From the NCBI GenBank assembly GCA_037179515.1, contig JAXCGZ010009473.1, positions 138,771-202,770 on the forward strand: 64,000 bases of DNA. Reading direction: 5' to 3'. Positions 14,039 through 27,958 of the stretch are shown here, piece by piece. The stretch comes from Halocaridina rubra (Eukaryota > Arthropoda > Malacostraca > Decapoda > Atyidae). How positions within the stretch are numbered: position 1 is the first letter of the stretch; each line of letters opens with the position of its first letter. A program made the translations under genes and the position numbers. Below the pieces are notes generated by a model. It saw nothing but the letters and a program-made list of their open reading frames with translations, had not been told where the DNA came from and searched no databases.

Positions 14039-15399
14039 AAACAGGTATAAAACCAAATCAAGCAAGTGTTCCAAGCATAAGTGAAACGTAAGGACAATAT
14101 ACCACAGCAAATTTTGTAACATAATGTTATACAAATATTCTGTACATGCAAAACACCATCACTTTCATGAGATTAGAGAGAAAAGACATTCTTAAATACT
14201 CAAAGTAATACAACTCAAAAGTTTTTGTTAATCTGACAGTAATCATCAACAAAGAAAATATTTTCTTTTTATATCATCTGCTATTCAGTAGGGTGGCTAT
14301 ATCCAAAGAAAATAACACAATACTTACATATCTCTAATCATAATTATCAACTCATTTCTGGTAATGATAAAATATCTGAGTAGATTTTTGCAACAATACA
14401 GTTATAAGAATAGAGTTTTGACACTTGCAAGGTATTGCTTCTCTTTCAGTGGAGCTTTGTAAATAATCCTAAATATCTTTTATAATTCTTAATGAACACT
14501 AGACCCATATAAAAGTGGCAACAAATTACATATTCTAATATAGAACTATGATAAAAAGAAAAATGGTAAAATAAGGAAAAAGGGTACAAAATGGTATGTA
14601 CCTATGAGTTTATATCTATGCTGATATTAATATTATGTAGATAATTATAATAAACTAAGTATATAAGACTGAAAATAATTTTTTCTAAACTGGGATGTGC
14701 CAGTTACTAGTTACTTTATCCTTTGCAATATGGCTAGAAAAAGCTGACAATCTTTCTGTATTGATTAAATAATGTGCGATGTGAGTTTGAATGCCTAGTG
14801 GTCCCAGGTATCTAAGGAACTGTATATGTTACTTATATTGTCTGGATTACAGGCAGATGAATGTGTGAGATTGTTGATGATGTATCTGTATGATGGTTGG
14901 TGAAAGGAGCACAGACTGGGTATGCGGGAAACTATATCTTACGTCTCATTACAAATCAGTTGTCATGGTGGAATGAAAATGAATGACATGAGAAAAATAT
15001 TTGATGAGGGTATTGCCTCTTGTTTGCTTGAGGGTATGGTGTCTGTTGTTGCAATGGCAGTATGTGATTTTGTTGTGTTACTCTTAGAAGTGATGTTGTT
15101 AAGTGGTTAACAGAGTTCCTTGCCACTTATTCTGTAGTCAAGTGTTTGCAGTTAAATATTAAAATTTAATGTTTATTGCTCCAATGTGCTGTTGTTGATT
15201 TTCGTCTTAATTTCTTGCATTTGCTGCGTAGTGTCATATGTTTGGCGTTTTAGGGAATATTTTACTGTAACACGTTATCTAATGAGGCTTTGAGTTTCTG
15301 GTATGAAATTAGAGCATTCTCTTTACATGTTACCTCTAGGGATATGTTTTGTCAGATTTTTTAATTCTTTTGTTGAGTATCATTAATGTTTGTAATGGG

Positions 15400-16620
15400 A
15401 ATAGAGATTACAGTTTAAAATTGTTGTTTTGTTTCATTAGTGGAAGCTTCCCAGTTGGCTATTTTGAAATTATTGCATGTGTCTGAGGCCAGCTGGAATG
15501 ATTCTTGTTTGGTAGTATTGATGATAGAAAGGTGGTCGAAGCTTAAGTGTTCTGATCACCTTTGATGATGTAATGGGGGAATAAATGTGTTGATGAATAT
15601 TATTTGGGATGATTTGTATTACTAGCTCCCCGTCTGTGTCACGGTTGTCAAAAGACTAGCCCAACATCTTAGTATTAACATCACCACCAAAAATGATGTT
15701 TGTTACATTGCTGATGTGTTGTAATCATGAGGTGTAGTTGTTAGATATTGTGGGGGACATCTGAGGGGGAATGGATGTATCTGCAATTGCTACGTCAGAT
15801 GTGTTGCCAGTGTATACTTAGACTGTATATCAGCGATAGTCACATGTGTGAGGAGGAGTTTTGTGTGGGCTATGGTACCAGTCAATGCAGTTAATGGATT
15901 TGTGCACGAGGGTGATAACTCCATCACTGCTGCTGTTGATCCAGTCTTGTCTAATGGTGGTAAATTATGAAATGTGGCTATTTTTTGTGTTCTGTGTGGT
16001 GTGCTTATGCCAACTATGGTAAATTGTAGAATCTTCGAGTTGTGTGTACAATGTGTGTTAGGTGTTGCTGCAGGGGGGGTGAAGAGGGGGTGTGGATTAT
16101 GATGGCTAAGGAGAGGGATGGGGTATTGGGGATGTTAACTGTGAGGAAGAGATGGGTAGATTGGGAGGACGGGTGTGGAAGGAGTGGAGGATAGGTTGGA
16201 AGGAGGGTGTAGGGTGCACTGTGAGCAGGTCCAAGTGTTTGTGTAGTGTTTCATATTAGCACATGTTGTAAAGGTGTAGCCGATCAAGTTTCTCTTATGT
16301 TCCCGAAAACTACCTTTAGTGTCGACTCGAAGAGATGAGTGTAAAGCACGTTGGACATAAGTATATTTGGTGTTAGATTGTTCTTGATGTAACAGGTCAG
16401 AAGGAATCCTTGAGAAATGGCCACCAGAGATTTATTAGTTTAGAAAATATTGTGTTGTGGTGTCTTGTGTTGAAAGGTGAGATCATTGCTATGTTGACCA
16501 CTGTCTCTCCCAGGTTCTTGTGCCCCACGAGGAGCAGGGGTTCGCTATTGCAGTTTGGCATCCAATGCTGCTCCTCTTCCGATTTGCAGCTCTGAAGGGA
16601 GGACCACAGCAACAACACTC
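15400..16620 (-). mobile_element. LINE relic, endonuclease region
   Basis: Read on the minus strand in broken frames: GVITLVHKSINCIDWYHS, then an IIFGGDVNTKMLG motif like the GDFN motif of apurinic-type endonucleases in non-LTR elements. A CKSEEEQHWMPNCNS piece upstream may be the ORF1 end. Stops and frameshifts throughout. Confidence 0.55.
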
Positions 16621-17426
16621 CAACTCCAGGTCCTCAATTTAATAGTAATGCATGGTAGTGACACTTGACTATGAATGATCTCGTTTTTACTTCACAGACT
16701 TCTTTTTCTAGTAAAGGCTATGAAAGTGCCACCTTTCAAAGGATTTTGGTTTCGGCAGTATAAGCATTTCCTCAACTGAATGCCATTTATAGTCTCAGAC
16801 CATGGTGGGTCTCGAACTGAGAACCTGACAAATCAGAGTTGTGTTAGAAAGGTATGGGAAAGGAAAACTTAACAGTAGAGATATAGCTAGGTTGCTTTGG
16901 ACTCCAGGCAAAGAAGGATAATTAGAGGCTACGAAAGAGGGTTTACAAAGCAAGTTTGTTACGTGCACAAGTCTGCATAAAACCAAAGAGGAAATTGCTA
17001 GATAGAATGAGTAGAAAGCACTCTCCATGAGAGCCCCTGATAATGAGGATGGTAAGAGGTGTGGAAGATATAGTATGCACTAGTGTGAAACGTTAGACAA
17101 CCTGCATACATAAACATCAGTACAGAGCACTATATTCTAATGAAGGGGATAGGAAAAATTCAGAAAGTTTTAGGCATAGTTCCGGAATAAGTTTAGGCAA
17201 AGGATTAATTTTCTTCACTCTCTATAACACATATCTGTATGGCTGTAAGCAAATGAGTATAATAGTGAATATACATATGAGTAGTTTTCCCATTTACTCT
17301 TTATTTTCTTTTGTCGGTTGCAGCCACCCTACTGACTCAAGAAGGAGAATGCATTTTAAATATAAGCACATATAAGGTCTGAAGTAATGTATATCTACAA
17401 GTCTTATGAATCTTAAAATTACATAC

Positions 17427-17453
17427 CTTAATGCCATCAAGTCCAGGCGGCCC
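17427..17453 (-). CDS. Collagen exon 15: 3 triplets
   Basis: 27 bp, GPPGLDGIK, phase 0. Acceptor tttacag|GGG, donor AAG|gtatgt. The 27-bp size is a recognised collagen exon unit. Confidence 0.88.
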
Positions 17454-17817
17454 CTGTAAATGAACATATCAAATTATACACAATTCATAAGATACACCTA
17501 AAACTATTCTTCTATAAATTACAAATTTATTTCTCCCTCTCAATAGTGTAATACAACAGCTTCAGAATATCACAGTATGAAAGAATCTCATTGAAACAAT
17601 GAAGCAACAACCATAGCCAACTGAAGATCTCGAAAATGTAATAACAAAGCAATTTAGCCACAAGATGAGTTGAATAAACGATATTCAAAGGAAAAACATC
17701 GAAACCATTCAAAATCACCAATGGCATGAGAATAAGACCAGTATCACCAATAAAGATGTCAACAAACACGAATACCATCATCAGCTCCATTTTACCCAAG
17801 CAGAACAGTAACCTTAC
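17454..17817 (-). other. Intron 14
   Basis: 364 bp, AT-rich; nothing else seen. Confidence 0.85.
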
Positions 17818-17925
17818 CATTGGACCTGGTTTGCCACTTTCACCTGAGCGACCTGCCTCTCCTCGAAGCCCCATGGGACCAGGCAGACCCATGGGACCAG
17901 CATCTCCCCTCTCACCTTTTTCACC
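17818..17925 (-). CDS. Collagen exon 14: 12 Gly-X-Y triplets
   Basis: 108 bp, 36 codons, GEKGERGDAGPMGLP through GESGKPGPM, phase 0. Acceptor attccatag|GGT, donor ATG|gtaagg. A GPMGLPGPMGLR repeat suggests local triplet duplication. Confidence 0.95.
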
Positions 17926-18392
17926 CTATGGAATATTGAGAATATTATTTCAATGTTTCATAAAAACGTTACTATTAAAAATCTAATCAAACATGATACA
18001 TTACCAATGGTAACGGTTTTAAAGCTGAATTAGCTCTTTGACATTCTAGGATCTCAAAAAAAAGAAAAAAGAAAAAGCAAAAACTTTCTAGGGTCTCAAA
18101 CAATAAAATGTTCATAATATGAGATACATAAGCTTATGAAAAAACTGAAGAAATCATTCTGGAGTCAAAATCAACAAAAGTTTCAAAAAATTATGTGTAT
18201 AAGCTTATTAAAAATGCTGATTACAACATTCTGGGCACTTGAACAATAAAATATCTATGAAATGGAAATCAAGAGTTTACAGACAAAATATATCTGTATT
18301 TGGTATTCCATTAACAACTACATTCCAAGAATGATCCCTTGTTGTAAGCAGTATGATATCATAACATTAGCTTAGTGTCAATATATACTTAC
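17926..18392 (-). other. Intron 13
   Basis: 467 bp, AT-rich; nothing else seen. Confidence 0.85.
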
Positions 18393-18497
18393 TGGATCAC
18401 CTTTCATACCATCAAGACCCATAGCTCCTTTAATACCAGGAGGACCTTGAAGACCCGGTGATCCGGGAGGACCAGGTGGGCCTGGTGGCCCTGTGAT
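18393..18497 (-). CDS. Collagen exon 13: start of last collagenous domain
   Basis: 105 bp, 35 codons: IT then 11 perfect triplets [15 protein letters not shown] through GMDGMKGDP-like sequence (actual end GLDGMKGDP). The acceptor is gattttccag|ATC; a second AG seven bases further in would break the phase. Donor CCA|gtaagt, phase 0. Confidence 0.93.
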
Positions 18498-18691
18498 CTG
18501 GAAAATCATAGTGAGGGTAAATAAAAATGCAAAGAGATCACTGTTAAAACAGTACTGTATATGTATTTAAAATTTATAATTATATAGCACTGACATTTGA
18601 GGGCAAAGGAGGTGGATTTCTTAATGCCTAATGTGATGTTTAAGTTTCTAATAAAGCATTATTTCAAGTGTTTACTGAGTGCACTACTTAC

Positions 18692-18733
18692 CACCTCTCC
18701 TTCTACTTCGGTCCATATGTGACTGGAATCTCC
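18692..18733 (-). CDS. Exon 12: end of central non-collagenous block
   Basis: 42 bp, 14 codons, GDSSHIWTEVEGEV, phase 0. Acceptor accattgcag|GGA, donor GTG|gtaagt. It is not triplet collagen and runs into IT-GPPGPP of exon 13 across a 194-bp intron. In MACIT collagens a hydrophobic/acidic block ending in a short beta-branched run directly precedes GPPGPP; this exon sits at that place. Confidence 0.88.
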
Positions 18734-18982
18734 CTGCAATGGTAATGTAAACAGAGTGATTACAATAACGGAAAAATTAATGTATTCCAGTATGCACATT
18801 TTTATTATTGTTAGGAAAATTATGGAGTATTTTATTGAAAAATAAACCTATATCTCTTATCAACTGAGCTTTTCATATGTTCATACAACTTAAAATTCAC
18901 TACATTTTATGACAGATTTATATAGTTAGAAGACTTGAAACAGAGCTCACAAGAAAAGCTACAAAATTACAATAACAAGTAA

Positions 18983-19040
18983 CATCGACCCCACATAAAA
19001 GTGGGAGAAGATGTAGACGAAGAAGAAGAACAACAACAAT
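18983..19040 (+). mobile_element. RTE-type LINE 3' end, extremely 5'-truncated
   Basis: acatcgaccccacataaaag then tgggagaagatgtagacg and a GAAGAAGAA tail. The same 3' end occurs in opposite orientation at about 33290-33340. Only about 50 bp of the element remain. Confidence 0.7.
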
Positions 19041-20227
19041 ATTAAACACTTTATACTGGAAAATAGCTGACAAAAATTCAGATGGTAAATCAAGATACAC
19101 TAAATTCCTTAATTATTAATTTTATAACAAAAATCTTAAATTCACTATTCAATATACATATTCACGGTACAATAAAATGAAAGACTGCAATATACAGTAC
19201 ATCATAAAAACTCATGCATATTAGCAAACTGAAGCACTATATCTTAAAGCAAAACTTTGTAACTGTAACTACTGCTTAGAAGTGTTTATCTTGGCTTTAT
19301 TCTTGGTAAGCAGGAAGTGGGGAGTCAGCAAACTATAAATGTATTTTAGATGATCATTATTGGTCTCATATTAAAGATGCTCTGCAGCCTAAGAGCAATG
19401 GGAGAAGAACTTATATCTGCTACAACTTCTCTTTGGTATCTATAAAATTTCATTACACAAAATGTAAATTTAATGTGATAAAACATTATGATATGTGCTT
19501 AAGTAATTAGAAACAAGACTGATTGAACATGTGGCTGGCGAATATATACAAGTAGTGATTTGGATTTTCTATGAGACAGGCTACAGAATTTTAGCATTAT
19601 ACGAATACAAAGTAATTTTTTGTTGTTTAATGGAACATATGTAGGCTAATTTAAATATTGAGAAACACTGAATAGAATCAGTGTTTATACATAAGTAACA
19701 CTCAGTAAGTTTCATTATTTGTACAAAGTTAAAATATACTGACTGATACTAATTCCTGGTGTTTACGTATGAAAGACTCGGAATTCGTGAAGTTAAAAAG
19801 TATGATACTGTAAATCAGCAGCTGACCCCCCCTTAAGCTAGACATCAACATTTATCAATTTTTAGCTATGCAAACAGCATAGCTTATGCTGATAAAGAGG
19901 GTAATTCTCACGACTGAGAATTTTAAGCACATACTTTGCATAAGGTAGTAGACAGGTGTCAATAGATGAAACTCTATCTACTGTATATCACAGACATTGA
20001 TATAAATGAAAGATCTTTTACTTCAGTGTGTTCAAATGATAGTTGGACTAGTACTTAATATTCAGCTGATAAACTTAATCTTATCACACCAGAAGTACAT
20101 GATGTATTCTCATGTATGTTACACAGATGAATTAGCAAACTTACATGATGGAAGCTCAAAAGGCATTTAAAATTTATATACAGATTAACATAGCACAAAA
20201 TAAATAAGTAAAAAAGTGTACAGTTAC

Positions 20228-20254
20228 CTGTCTTCTTCTTAGCTTTTTCAGTTT
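20228..20254 (-). CDS. Candidate exon 11: basic microexon
   Basis: 27 bp, 9 codons, KLKKLRRRQ, phase 0. A strong pyrimidine-rich tract ending aacccag precedes it and the donor is CAG|gtaact. It lies between exons 10 and 12 and would add a strongly basic, protease-sensitive segment to the non-collagenous block. It is short enough to arise by chance, so it is tentative. Confidence 0.35.
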
Positions 20255-20761
20255 CTGGGTTGCAGCCAAAGAAGAAAGAAAAAAAAGAAAACACACATTA
20301 TATTCTTAAAGAAAAAATAATGACATGCTCTAAAAAATTTCTTTTAGGAGAGTGATGAAAAGTAAATAAAATAGTGGAGTTTATGACCTACAAATAATCC
20401 CTTTGGTGTCCTCCCTACTTCAAGTTTCACAATGAAATTTTAAGCTTGACCTGACATAGGACCCAAAAGTTTTATATGCAGATCCCACAGCAATCTTTTC
20501 TCATAAAATGAAAAAGCAACCAAAACAGATTATATGTATTAAGCCTATATATAAAAAAAATTACAACTACAAAAACAGGAAGCTATTAAGAAAAATCCCA
20601 AATTAACAACATTAAATTGTAATTGTGCAAACACTTTGGGGCATAATATGGTAGTGATGGTGGGGGAGGGGGATTGTAAAAGTGGGTTGTAAGCAGGCTC
20701 TTCTCAGAAATGAAGCAGCATTCTTGAAACTGTTAAGGTTATTCACCTACCCATGTAACTT

Positions 20762-20978
<217 letters not shown>

Positions 20979-21230
20979 AACGAAGAACCAATACACATTT
21001 TTTGTAAATTTTGCTTCATAATTTCACTGAATGGTGCAGTTTCTGTAACTGCTATATATGTTAATTTGCTTATCTAAATGGCATCCAATCAAACCCAATA
21101 TATCTCCATCTCCATTTAATTTTTCACTGTCATGGCAGTGAAGTATTTTTTACAGCTCATTGCTATGCTTATCATGTCCTTTAACTGAGAATGAATAACC
21201 TCACAGTTCCTTAGACGTTCACCAACTTAC

Positions 21231-21281
21231 GAGTCTGCCTCGAGCAGGCCTCACGACAGGTGATCGTAACTCGGGCCCCTC
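21231..21281 (-). CDS. Exon 10: non-collagenous microexon with RPAR
   Basis: 51 bp, 17 codons, EGPELRSPVVRPARGRL, open and phase 0. Acceptor tggtttaccag|GAG and donor CTC|gtaagt are good, and the exon is a GC-rich island in AT-rich intron. It falls between the collagenous stretches, where MACIT collagens have a non-collagenous block. RPAR fits the minimal furin pattern R-X-X-R. It may be constitutive or alternative; it has no Gly-X-Y, so membership rests on splice signals, phase and position. Confidence 0.6.
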
Positions 21282-24200
21282 CTGGTAAACCAAGTGTAAA
21301 GCTATATAATAATTGTAATTCTTTTATTTATTTAGACACTGCATTTAAACCAAAAATTGTGTCCAAGATAACCAAATGCAATAAATAATGATATACAGTA
21401 TAACTGTTAAACAGTCAGGAAATTGTTTTACATATTGCAAAGTACTGTACCTGTAAGAATCTATAGATAACTGAGACTAAATGCAACACTATATTCATTA
21501 TGAAAAATAAAAATAACTTCTGATTCAAATAGCAAGCAATATATCAGAGTGATGCATAATGATAACCTAAATAAAATACTTATGAAATTAACAAAGACAG
21601 ATCCCTAAGACTTACTAAAATTTGAGTGAAAAGGATTACTCTTTTGCATAGGGATAAATTTCCTTCAGCAAAATATGGAGGTGCTATAGATGATAATATC
21701 AGGTCTCATAATAGCATAAAACTTAAATAATTTATTCAGTAGAGATATCTAAGTATGTGATAAATGAGATATTTAAATGTGATACAGTAGTGTTTAATAT
21801 ACGGTACTTAAAAGTGTTTTTTCCTCTTTTCTCAAAGGTTACTTAAGTACTATACTTTAATGTGTATGCAACTAACAAGACATTCCTCCTGAATGTCGGT
21901 TCTGCAGTTATAAATAAATATATGGCCTTAATATTGCAACATTTGTAACTGTATACAGTGTTAACCCCAACCCATGAACATCTGTTCCCACGAACAAAAT
22001 TTTGGACAAATTTTGACCCCAAATCACGAACAAAAACAAAGGCGACCACGTTTCCTGCTAGCCAGCTCTCAGTTTTGCATTGGTGCCTACACTGTGTAGT
22101 TTGTTCGTGATCTGTTCGTAGTTCTTGCTTTATTTTCCATTGTTTTGCCTTTCATATAGCCCTTATTATGGCTCCTAAGAAAGTAAAAAGCATTAGAGAC
22201 AGTGGCGTCAAACACCCTAGATGCATAGCAGAGGATACAAAGAAAGAAATAATTTCTAAGCATGAAAATGGTGTTCGTATGTCTGATCTCACCACACAGT
22301 ATAACATGGCGAAATCGACTATCTGTATTATTTTAAAGAGCAAAGAGATCTATAAGGTGGCTGACGTGGCTTAGGGAGTAAATATATTACCGAAAAAAAG
22401 GTCACAGTTAATACAAAAGGTAGAAAAGCTATTATTAGTGTGGATAAATGAAAAACAGCTGGTTGGAGATAGTATTAGCGAGGCCATAATATGCGCAAAA
22501 GCTTTGCAAATCCACCAAGACTTAGTAGCGAATTCTCCGAGTTCTAGTTTCGTCGATGAACTGGGATTCATAGCTTCATTAGACATGGAGAGGTGGCTAC
22601 TTCCGACCAAAAGGCAGCGGATTCTTACGTGAATGAATTCACTAAATTTATTGAGAGTGAAGGTTATATCCTGCAACAAGGTTTTTACTGTGATGAAATG
22701 GGACTCTTTTGGAAGAAAATGCCTAAAAGTACCTGTATAACCCAAGAGGAGAAGTCACTGCCTGGCCACAACCAATGAAAGACAGGCTTACACTTTTATT
22801 ATGCACTAATGCTAGTGGGGACTGTAAGATCAAGCCTCTTTTAGTTTATCACTCAGAATATTCGTGTGTTTTTAAGCACAATAACGTGCTAAAGGCCAGC
22901 CTTCCAGTAATGTGGAGGTCAAATCCAAAGGCTTGGGTCACGCGAATGGTGTGGAAGAAGATTTTCCTATACAGTACAACTTTATTAAAGTAAAATTTCT
23001 GCCTCCCAACACCACTCCTCTCCTCCAGCCCATGGACCAGCAGGTAATTTCTAATTTTAAAAAGTTGTATACGAAGGGTGTTTCTACCATGTGTTTCCAG
23101 GTCACCAATGACACGGATCTGACCCTTTGTGATTTCTGGAAAGACCACTTTAATATCCTCCACTGCATTGGCCTCACTGACAAAGCATGGAAAGAGGTTT
23201 CATATCGCACAATGAACTCCGCCTAGAGGAAAATTTGGCTAGGTTGTGTGATTGATAGAGACTTTGAGGGCTTCAACCAGGAGTTAGCTATCAAAATTGT
23301 GAATTAAATTGTGGCCATGGACAAATGTTTGAGGATGTGGAGGAGCTGGTGGAGGACCACAAAGAAGAATTTACCACAGATGAATTAATTGAGTTGCAAC
23401 GTGAACAGTTGAAGATTCTCGAAGATAAGCAGTCAGCGGAGGAGGAGGATGAGAGGGTAAAGGTATCCAGTGAAGAATTAAAGGAATTTTCAGTAAGTGG
23501 AATGATGTGTAGGCTTTTATTGAGAATCATCACCCAGATAAAACTGTGGGAAATAGAGTAGTGAACAAGGTAAATGACAATGCGATGAATATTTTTAGAA
23601 AAATCTACCAAATACGAAAGAGACAAATTTTTCTAGATCGTTTCCTTGAGCCAGTAGGCAGGGAAGCAGCTATCAAAAGAGAAAAGAGAGAGAAAACACC
23701 GGAAATACAGCCTGTCTCGGAAGAGTTCCCTAATGTTATTATGGAAGGGGACTCTCATTCCAAAACTTAGTCCCCCTTCTCCTCCTCCTCCACCACCATC
23801 CACGTATGCCAGCAACAATCATTCACAAGGTAAACACAGAACTGTACCATGTTTTATATAGTAGAGTAGAGTTCCTTTCTATTATTAATGTAATTTTCCT
23901 TTTACAGCTAAAATGCATATACCCTGTATTATACTTCATGTTATACTGACTAGAACATTTTTAAAATGAATATTTATTGTGACTAGGAATGGATTAATTG
24001 AATTTACATGCTTTTCATTGAAAAAATAAATCCAACCCACAAACACACCATCCCACAAATAGATTTTGGGAACAGACTAAAGTCGTGGGTTGGGGTCATC
24101 ACTGTACTTGACCGTGAAAATCTGTAACTGTACTGTATATTAAATATTATGAAAAAAAAATGTAGATTACAACCTTCTGTACTCTATAATATAACAAAAT

Positions 24201-27200
24201 TTTACCATCCAAGAGCCAAGGTAAGCAAGAAATTGTTTAAAAGTTTACCTCTTAGATGATAAACTCTTAGAAGTGAGATGGAAATTAAGTAAAATATTTT
24301 TCCTTCGGACAGCCAAATGTAAATATTTACCAAAGAAGCCTCTAAACTACCTGGCAAAGACATTGGAAGGCATCAAGTATTCTAGCTAAGCAATAAGGAA
24401 AAACCCTACTTTTAACAAAAACAACAGAGCAGGGAACCATATGAGAACAAAACAGGGAGGAACTAAACTAAGGAAGGGAACTGTATGAATGAAACGAGTA
24501 CTCTGTGTGTTACCTTCAAGTGAGGAAAGTCGTGTTATGGGACCCTTCAAGAAATCCTTTCCAGCTAACTTATATCTTTTTTATTTTTCAGGAAAGAGAA
24601 CTACCACTCACCACAAAATATTACTTAAATTGCTGTCAGAAATGAGACTCTACTTCTATATATTGAGAGAAGAAAATTGGAATATTGCCACATTAAACAT
24701 CCAAATAAAACAAGCTACATACAGTAAAAAGTATGATGCACTATGTGCATCATAATCTTACAGATATCTCTGGTTATTGGATATAGGGAAAAAGACACTT
24801 TTTAATGATATTTCTGTCTCTGAACAAAAAAAAAATGAAGGAGCTAAGCATTTATAATGAGAGACCTGTGAGTAAAATGTACATACCAAGATATTAAAGA
24901 AAATAGTGTTACTCAACAAGGAAATAAAGGTTAGGTACAAACCTAGAACAAAAGGCTTTCAATATACTTTTCAACATTTGTAAAACTGCATGGTCCAAAA
25001 CAGAAATCAATGACAAAATACCAGTCACTCTAGTAACATACATAAACTGCTCTAATTTATCATGTAGAATCCAAAGCAATAAGTATTAGGAAAATGAAGT
25101 GTGAGTATGGTAACGTTAGCATAGGAAATGATTCAAGTTAAATGATAATAAATGAATAATAAAAGAAACTAACTTTTCCAGTTCCCAAAAGTGGGAGGTA
25201 CAACTGAGCATAATTAAGATATAGAGAAGATGAAGCAAAGAGCAATACTGCATTAAATGCAGACTTTAAGGCAATCATGAATACAAAAGTTTCAAGACAT
25301 AAGTAGACAGATTCTGCCATATAATGACAGGGGTAAGATTAAAATGAAGGAAAGGAACCTTGATATGAAGATAAAATAATTATGAAAATATATGAAGGCA
25401 CATTGCTGGAATAAGCACAGTCCTACTGTTCATAAACGAATCGATCAAGTTAATTCTCTCAGCAGTAATCTAAACAGATGTCTGTGAACAAGAGTTACAT
25501 ATTTCATATATCACTTGCAAATAAAGGAATATATCAACCATAAAAACGTAATAGATATTATGACAGGCAAGAGACATATTTCATCAGAGCTACCAAAGTT
25601 AAAGACAAAAATTAGGGTAGGATCAGCCAAGTGCTTACAGCTTGAGGCCATTCTTGGGGTTAACCATTCATAAAAGCCGAGAAAGCATCCATCAGCCTCT
25701 CCTAGAAAGCATACAGGTACAAAGGAGAAGCACACAGTACAAGTACGATTATATAAATTTAAAAAATGGATATATGGGTGACACAATATTACTGCTCTAG
25801 GTAGTACTTTCTTACAAGAGCCAAAAAAAACTTCAAATAAGTTCCTCATTGTACGCAAGTGAAACATACAAGATGAACTATGGAATAAAAGCAACTTTCT
25901 TGCACCACCAACATTTTTGCCTCTAAATGACTGCACAAAATAGAAAATCCTTTGACAGTCATTTACCTTATTTCTCATTGTCTCTCCTCATAAGTACGCT
26001 CATCTTCTCATTGAATTCTTTACAATATCCCTTATTCATCTCCAATGGCTCAATGCACTGATCTGGTTCTATACCTATCCTCTTCTCCTCTCAACTTAGT
26101 TTTACTGAGAACCTTTCCAGTTTTTGTCATATGACTAACCTCATGTTCTTATTCATGCTACTATTGTTCATATTTTCAAAAACAATACAAAGGCAGTAAA
26201 ATGTAATCTCATGGCAAATTAGCAACTCCGTCATTAGGTGGATTGCAAGATACACTTCAGCATATTTAGTCGTATCTCAAGAGAAAATGGCAAAATGCGG
26301 GTACTTCTAAAAAGAGAATTTAAGTTATCATGGCTATACATTTCCTAGGAATCATGTCTTAATATCAATACACAAAAAAGATTGTACTGTATATCTAAAA
26401 GAAAGAATAGGAAAGTATATTACCTAATCAATGTCTTAAATACATGTAAATACAAAGTACATAATATAAAAGCATACAAGAAATGCACAGGAAATTCCTG
26501 GTGCTTTTCAATGTTAAAAGTGTGAGCTATCATATATTTTCTTGCTTTAAAAAATATGCTGGCAAGTTGACAATGGACCTCATGTTATGCTTTTAGCAAA
26601 AGTCTGATTTTACAGATATGCTGAATCCAACTAAAATCATTCATGCTCAAAAACAATTTTGACATAGTAGGGTAAGGCATTGTAAGGATGCCTAAGATTA
26701 GGATCCCCATAATAAGACAGGCTTGTCTGTGCTGGATAAGGACCAATATATACTGAAAGACTTTGAAAACGTACTTTGAAAAAGAGGCCAAATAATACTA
26801 CATATGAAATTGTTTACAACTCATGAAGACAAAAAATACGAGAGATTATATATATTTCACGTAGGTAAGCTGTTAACTGGCTGCTCAAGATCTGAGCTAC
26901 TGAATATTAAAAGACACTAAACATGTTAAAATAAAAAACACCCATCTCTCAAAAATGATAAATGCAGAAAAGAAATGTACATAGAAAAGTAAGAGGAATG
27001 GTCTTGGACTGACTCAACAGCCAAAAATTAGGAAAAATGTGAACAGTATAACAGGCTCCTATACAAAAGCGAAGAGTATCCAATCCAGTTCTTCTTAAGA
27101 ATGTCAAAAAATGCACAATACATACATATAAATTCTGAAGCTCAAGAGCTTTCATGAAAGAATTTGAGTGATTCAAAGAATAAACATTTTCAGAGTCTAG

Positions 27201-27913
27201 AAAACAGAGACTAAGTAAACATAGTAGGTATTTCAAACAGAAACCCAGTGTGATCAGTCCGGGATGAGGAAATAAAAATATACAACTATTTAAGCACTTT
27301 AACAAGCGAAATATTTTCATCCAAAATTTCATAAAAGAAAATGGATAAAAAAGAATGAATGATATCAAAATAAAAACAATTATGAATATTCGTCTTTGGT
27401 TTAGAAAAACACCGTATATAAAAAGTAAAAAGTATTATGACTTCTCAAAGAACATTCGATATGGCACTAAGTCAAGAAAAGCATTATATATTAGGGAGTA
27501 CACTGAATGTAGGTAGTATTGATGTAATCAGTGGATCTATTGTATATGATGTACCTAATCATGTTTCATGTACCTTAGGCATTAGCTATGGATCACATAT
27601 TTTTTCTGTTGATAGTCTGAGGACAGTAAAGCCGTCATTATTCCCAGATAACCGTTCCAATGTCATATCCAAGTGGTAGAGATGCGTCTAAGCCAGCTTT
27701 GGGGAATCTAATTAACTATTCAATACTGCCTTAATAAATATATTTTATATAACTACAAAAATCCTAAAATCAAAAACTGTCCATACTGTCAGCACTGAAT
27801 ATATAAGCCAAAATATATATACAAATTCAAAATAAATTACTGTCAAGGATCCTCAAAAGACAAATTTCTAATTAGACAGCTTACAACAGTAATCAAATAC
27901 AAGACAAACTTAC
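21282..27913 (-). other. Intron 9
   Basis: 6632 bp. Contains the Tigger-like transposon (21956-24104). The remainder (24107-27913) is AT-rich with unremarkable open frames of up to about 155 codons and no recognised motif. Confidence 0.75.
21956..24104 (+). mobile_element. Tigger/pogo-like DNA transposon, full-length but dead
   Basis: 2149 bp with TA duplications at 21954-21955 and 24105-24106. The inverted ends start CAGTG and share the ACCCCAACCCA block and a CTGTTCCCA block. The broken transposase begins at 22168 with MAPKKVKSIRDSGVKH and a CENP-B-like helix-turn-helix (AEDTKKEIISKHENGVRMS). Later frames give FYCDEMGLFWKKMP (first catalytic Asp), LLLCTNASGDCKIKPLLVYHS, WRSNPKAWVTR, and LPPNTTPLLQPMDQQVI (third catalytic position). 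The segment with the second catalytic Asp (LLDNA-type motif) is absent, and there are several frameshifts and stops. An acidic C-terminal tail lies at 23325-23560. Confidence 0.93.
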
Positions 27914-27958
27914 CGAATCACCTTTATCGCCTTTATCACCTTTGAGACCTGGTAAACC
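27914..27958 (-). CDS. Collagen exon 9: charged Gly-X-Y
   Basis: 45 bp, 15 codons, GLPGLKGDKGDKGDS, phase 0. Acceptor taatacag|GGT, donor TCG|gtaagt. It closes the second collagenous stretch, because the next exons are not Gly-X-Y. Confidence 0.94.

Noticed and set aside
25511..25978. 155-codon open frame on the minus strand
   Set aside because: No recognisable motif; a possible internal exon (25625-25712) has splice-like ends but its open frame needs phase 1, which neighbouring collagen exons do not offer.
26949..27368. 139-codon hydrophobic open frame on the minus strand
   Set aside because: Composition is what antisense AT-rich DNA gives; no motif and no clear splice sites.
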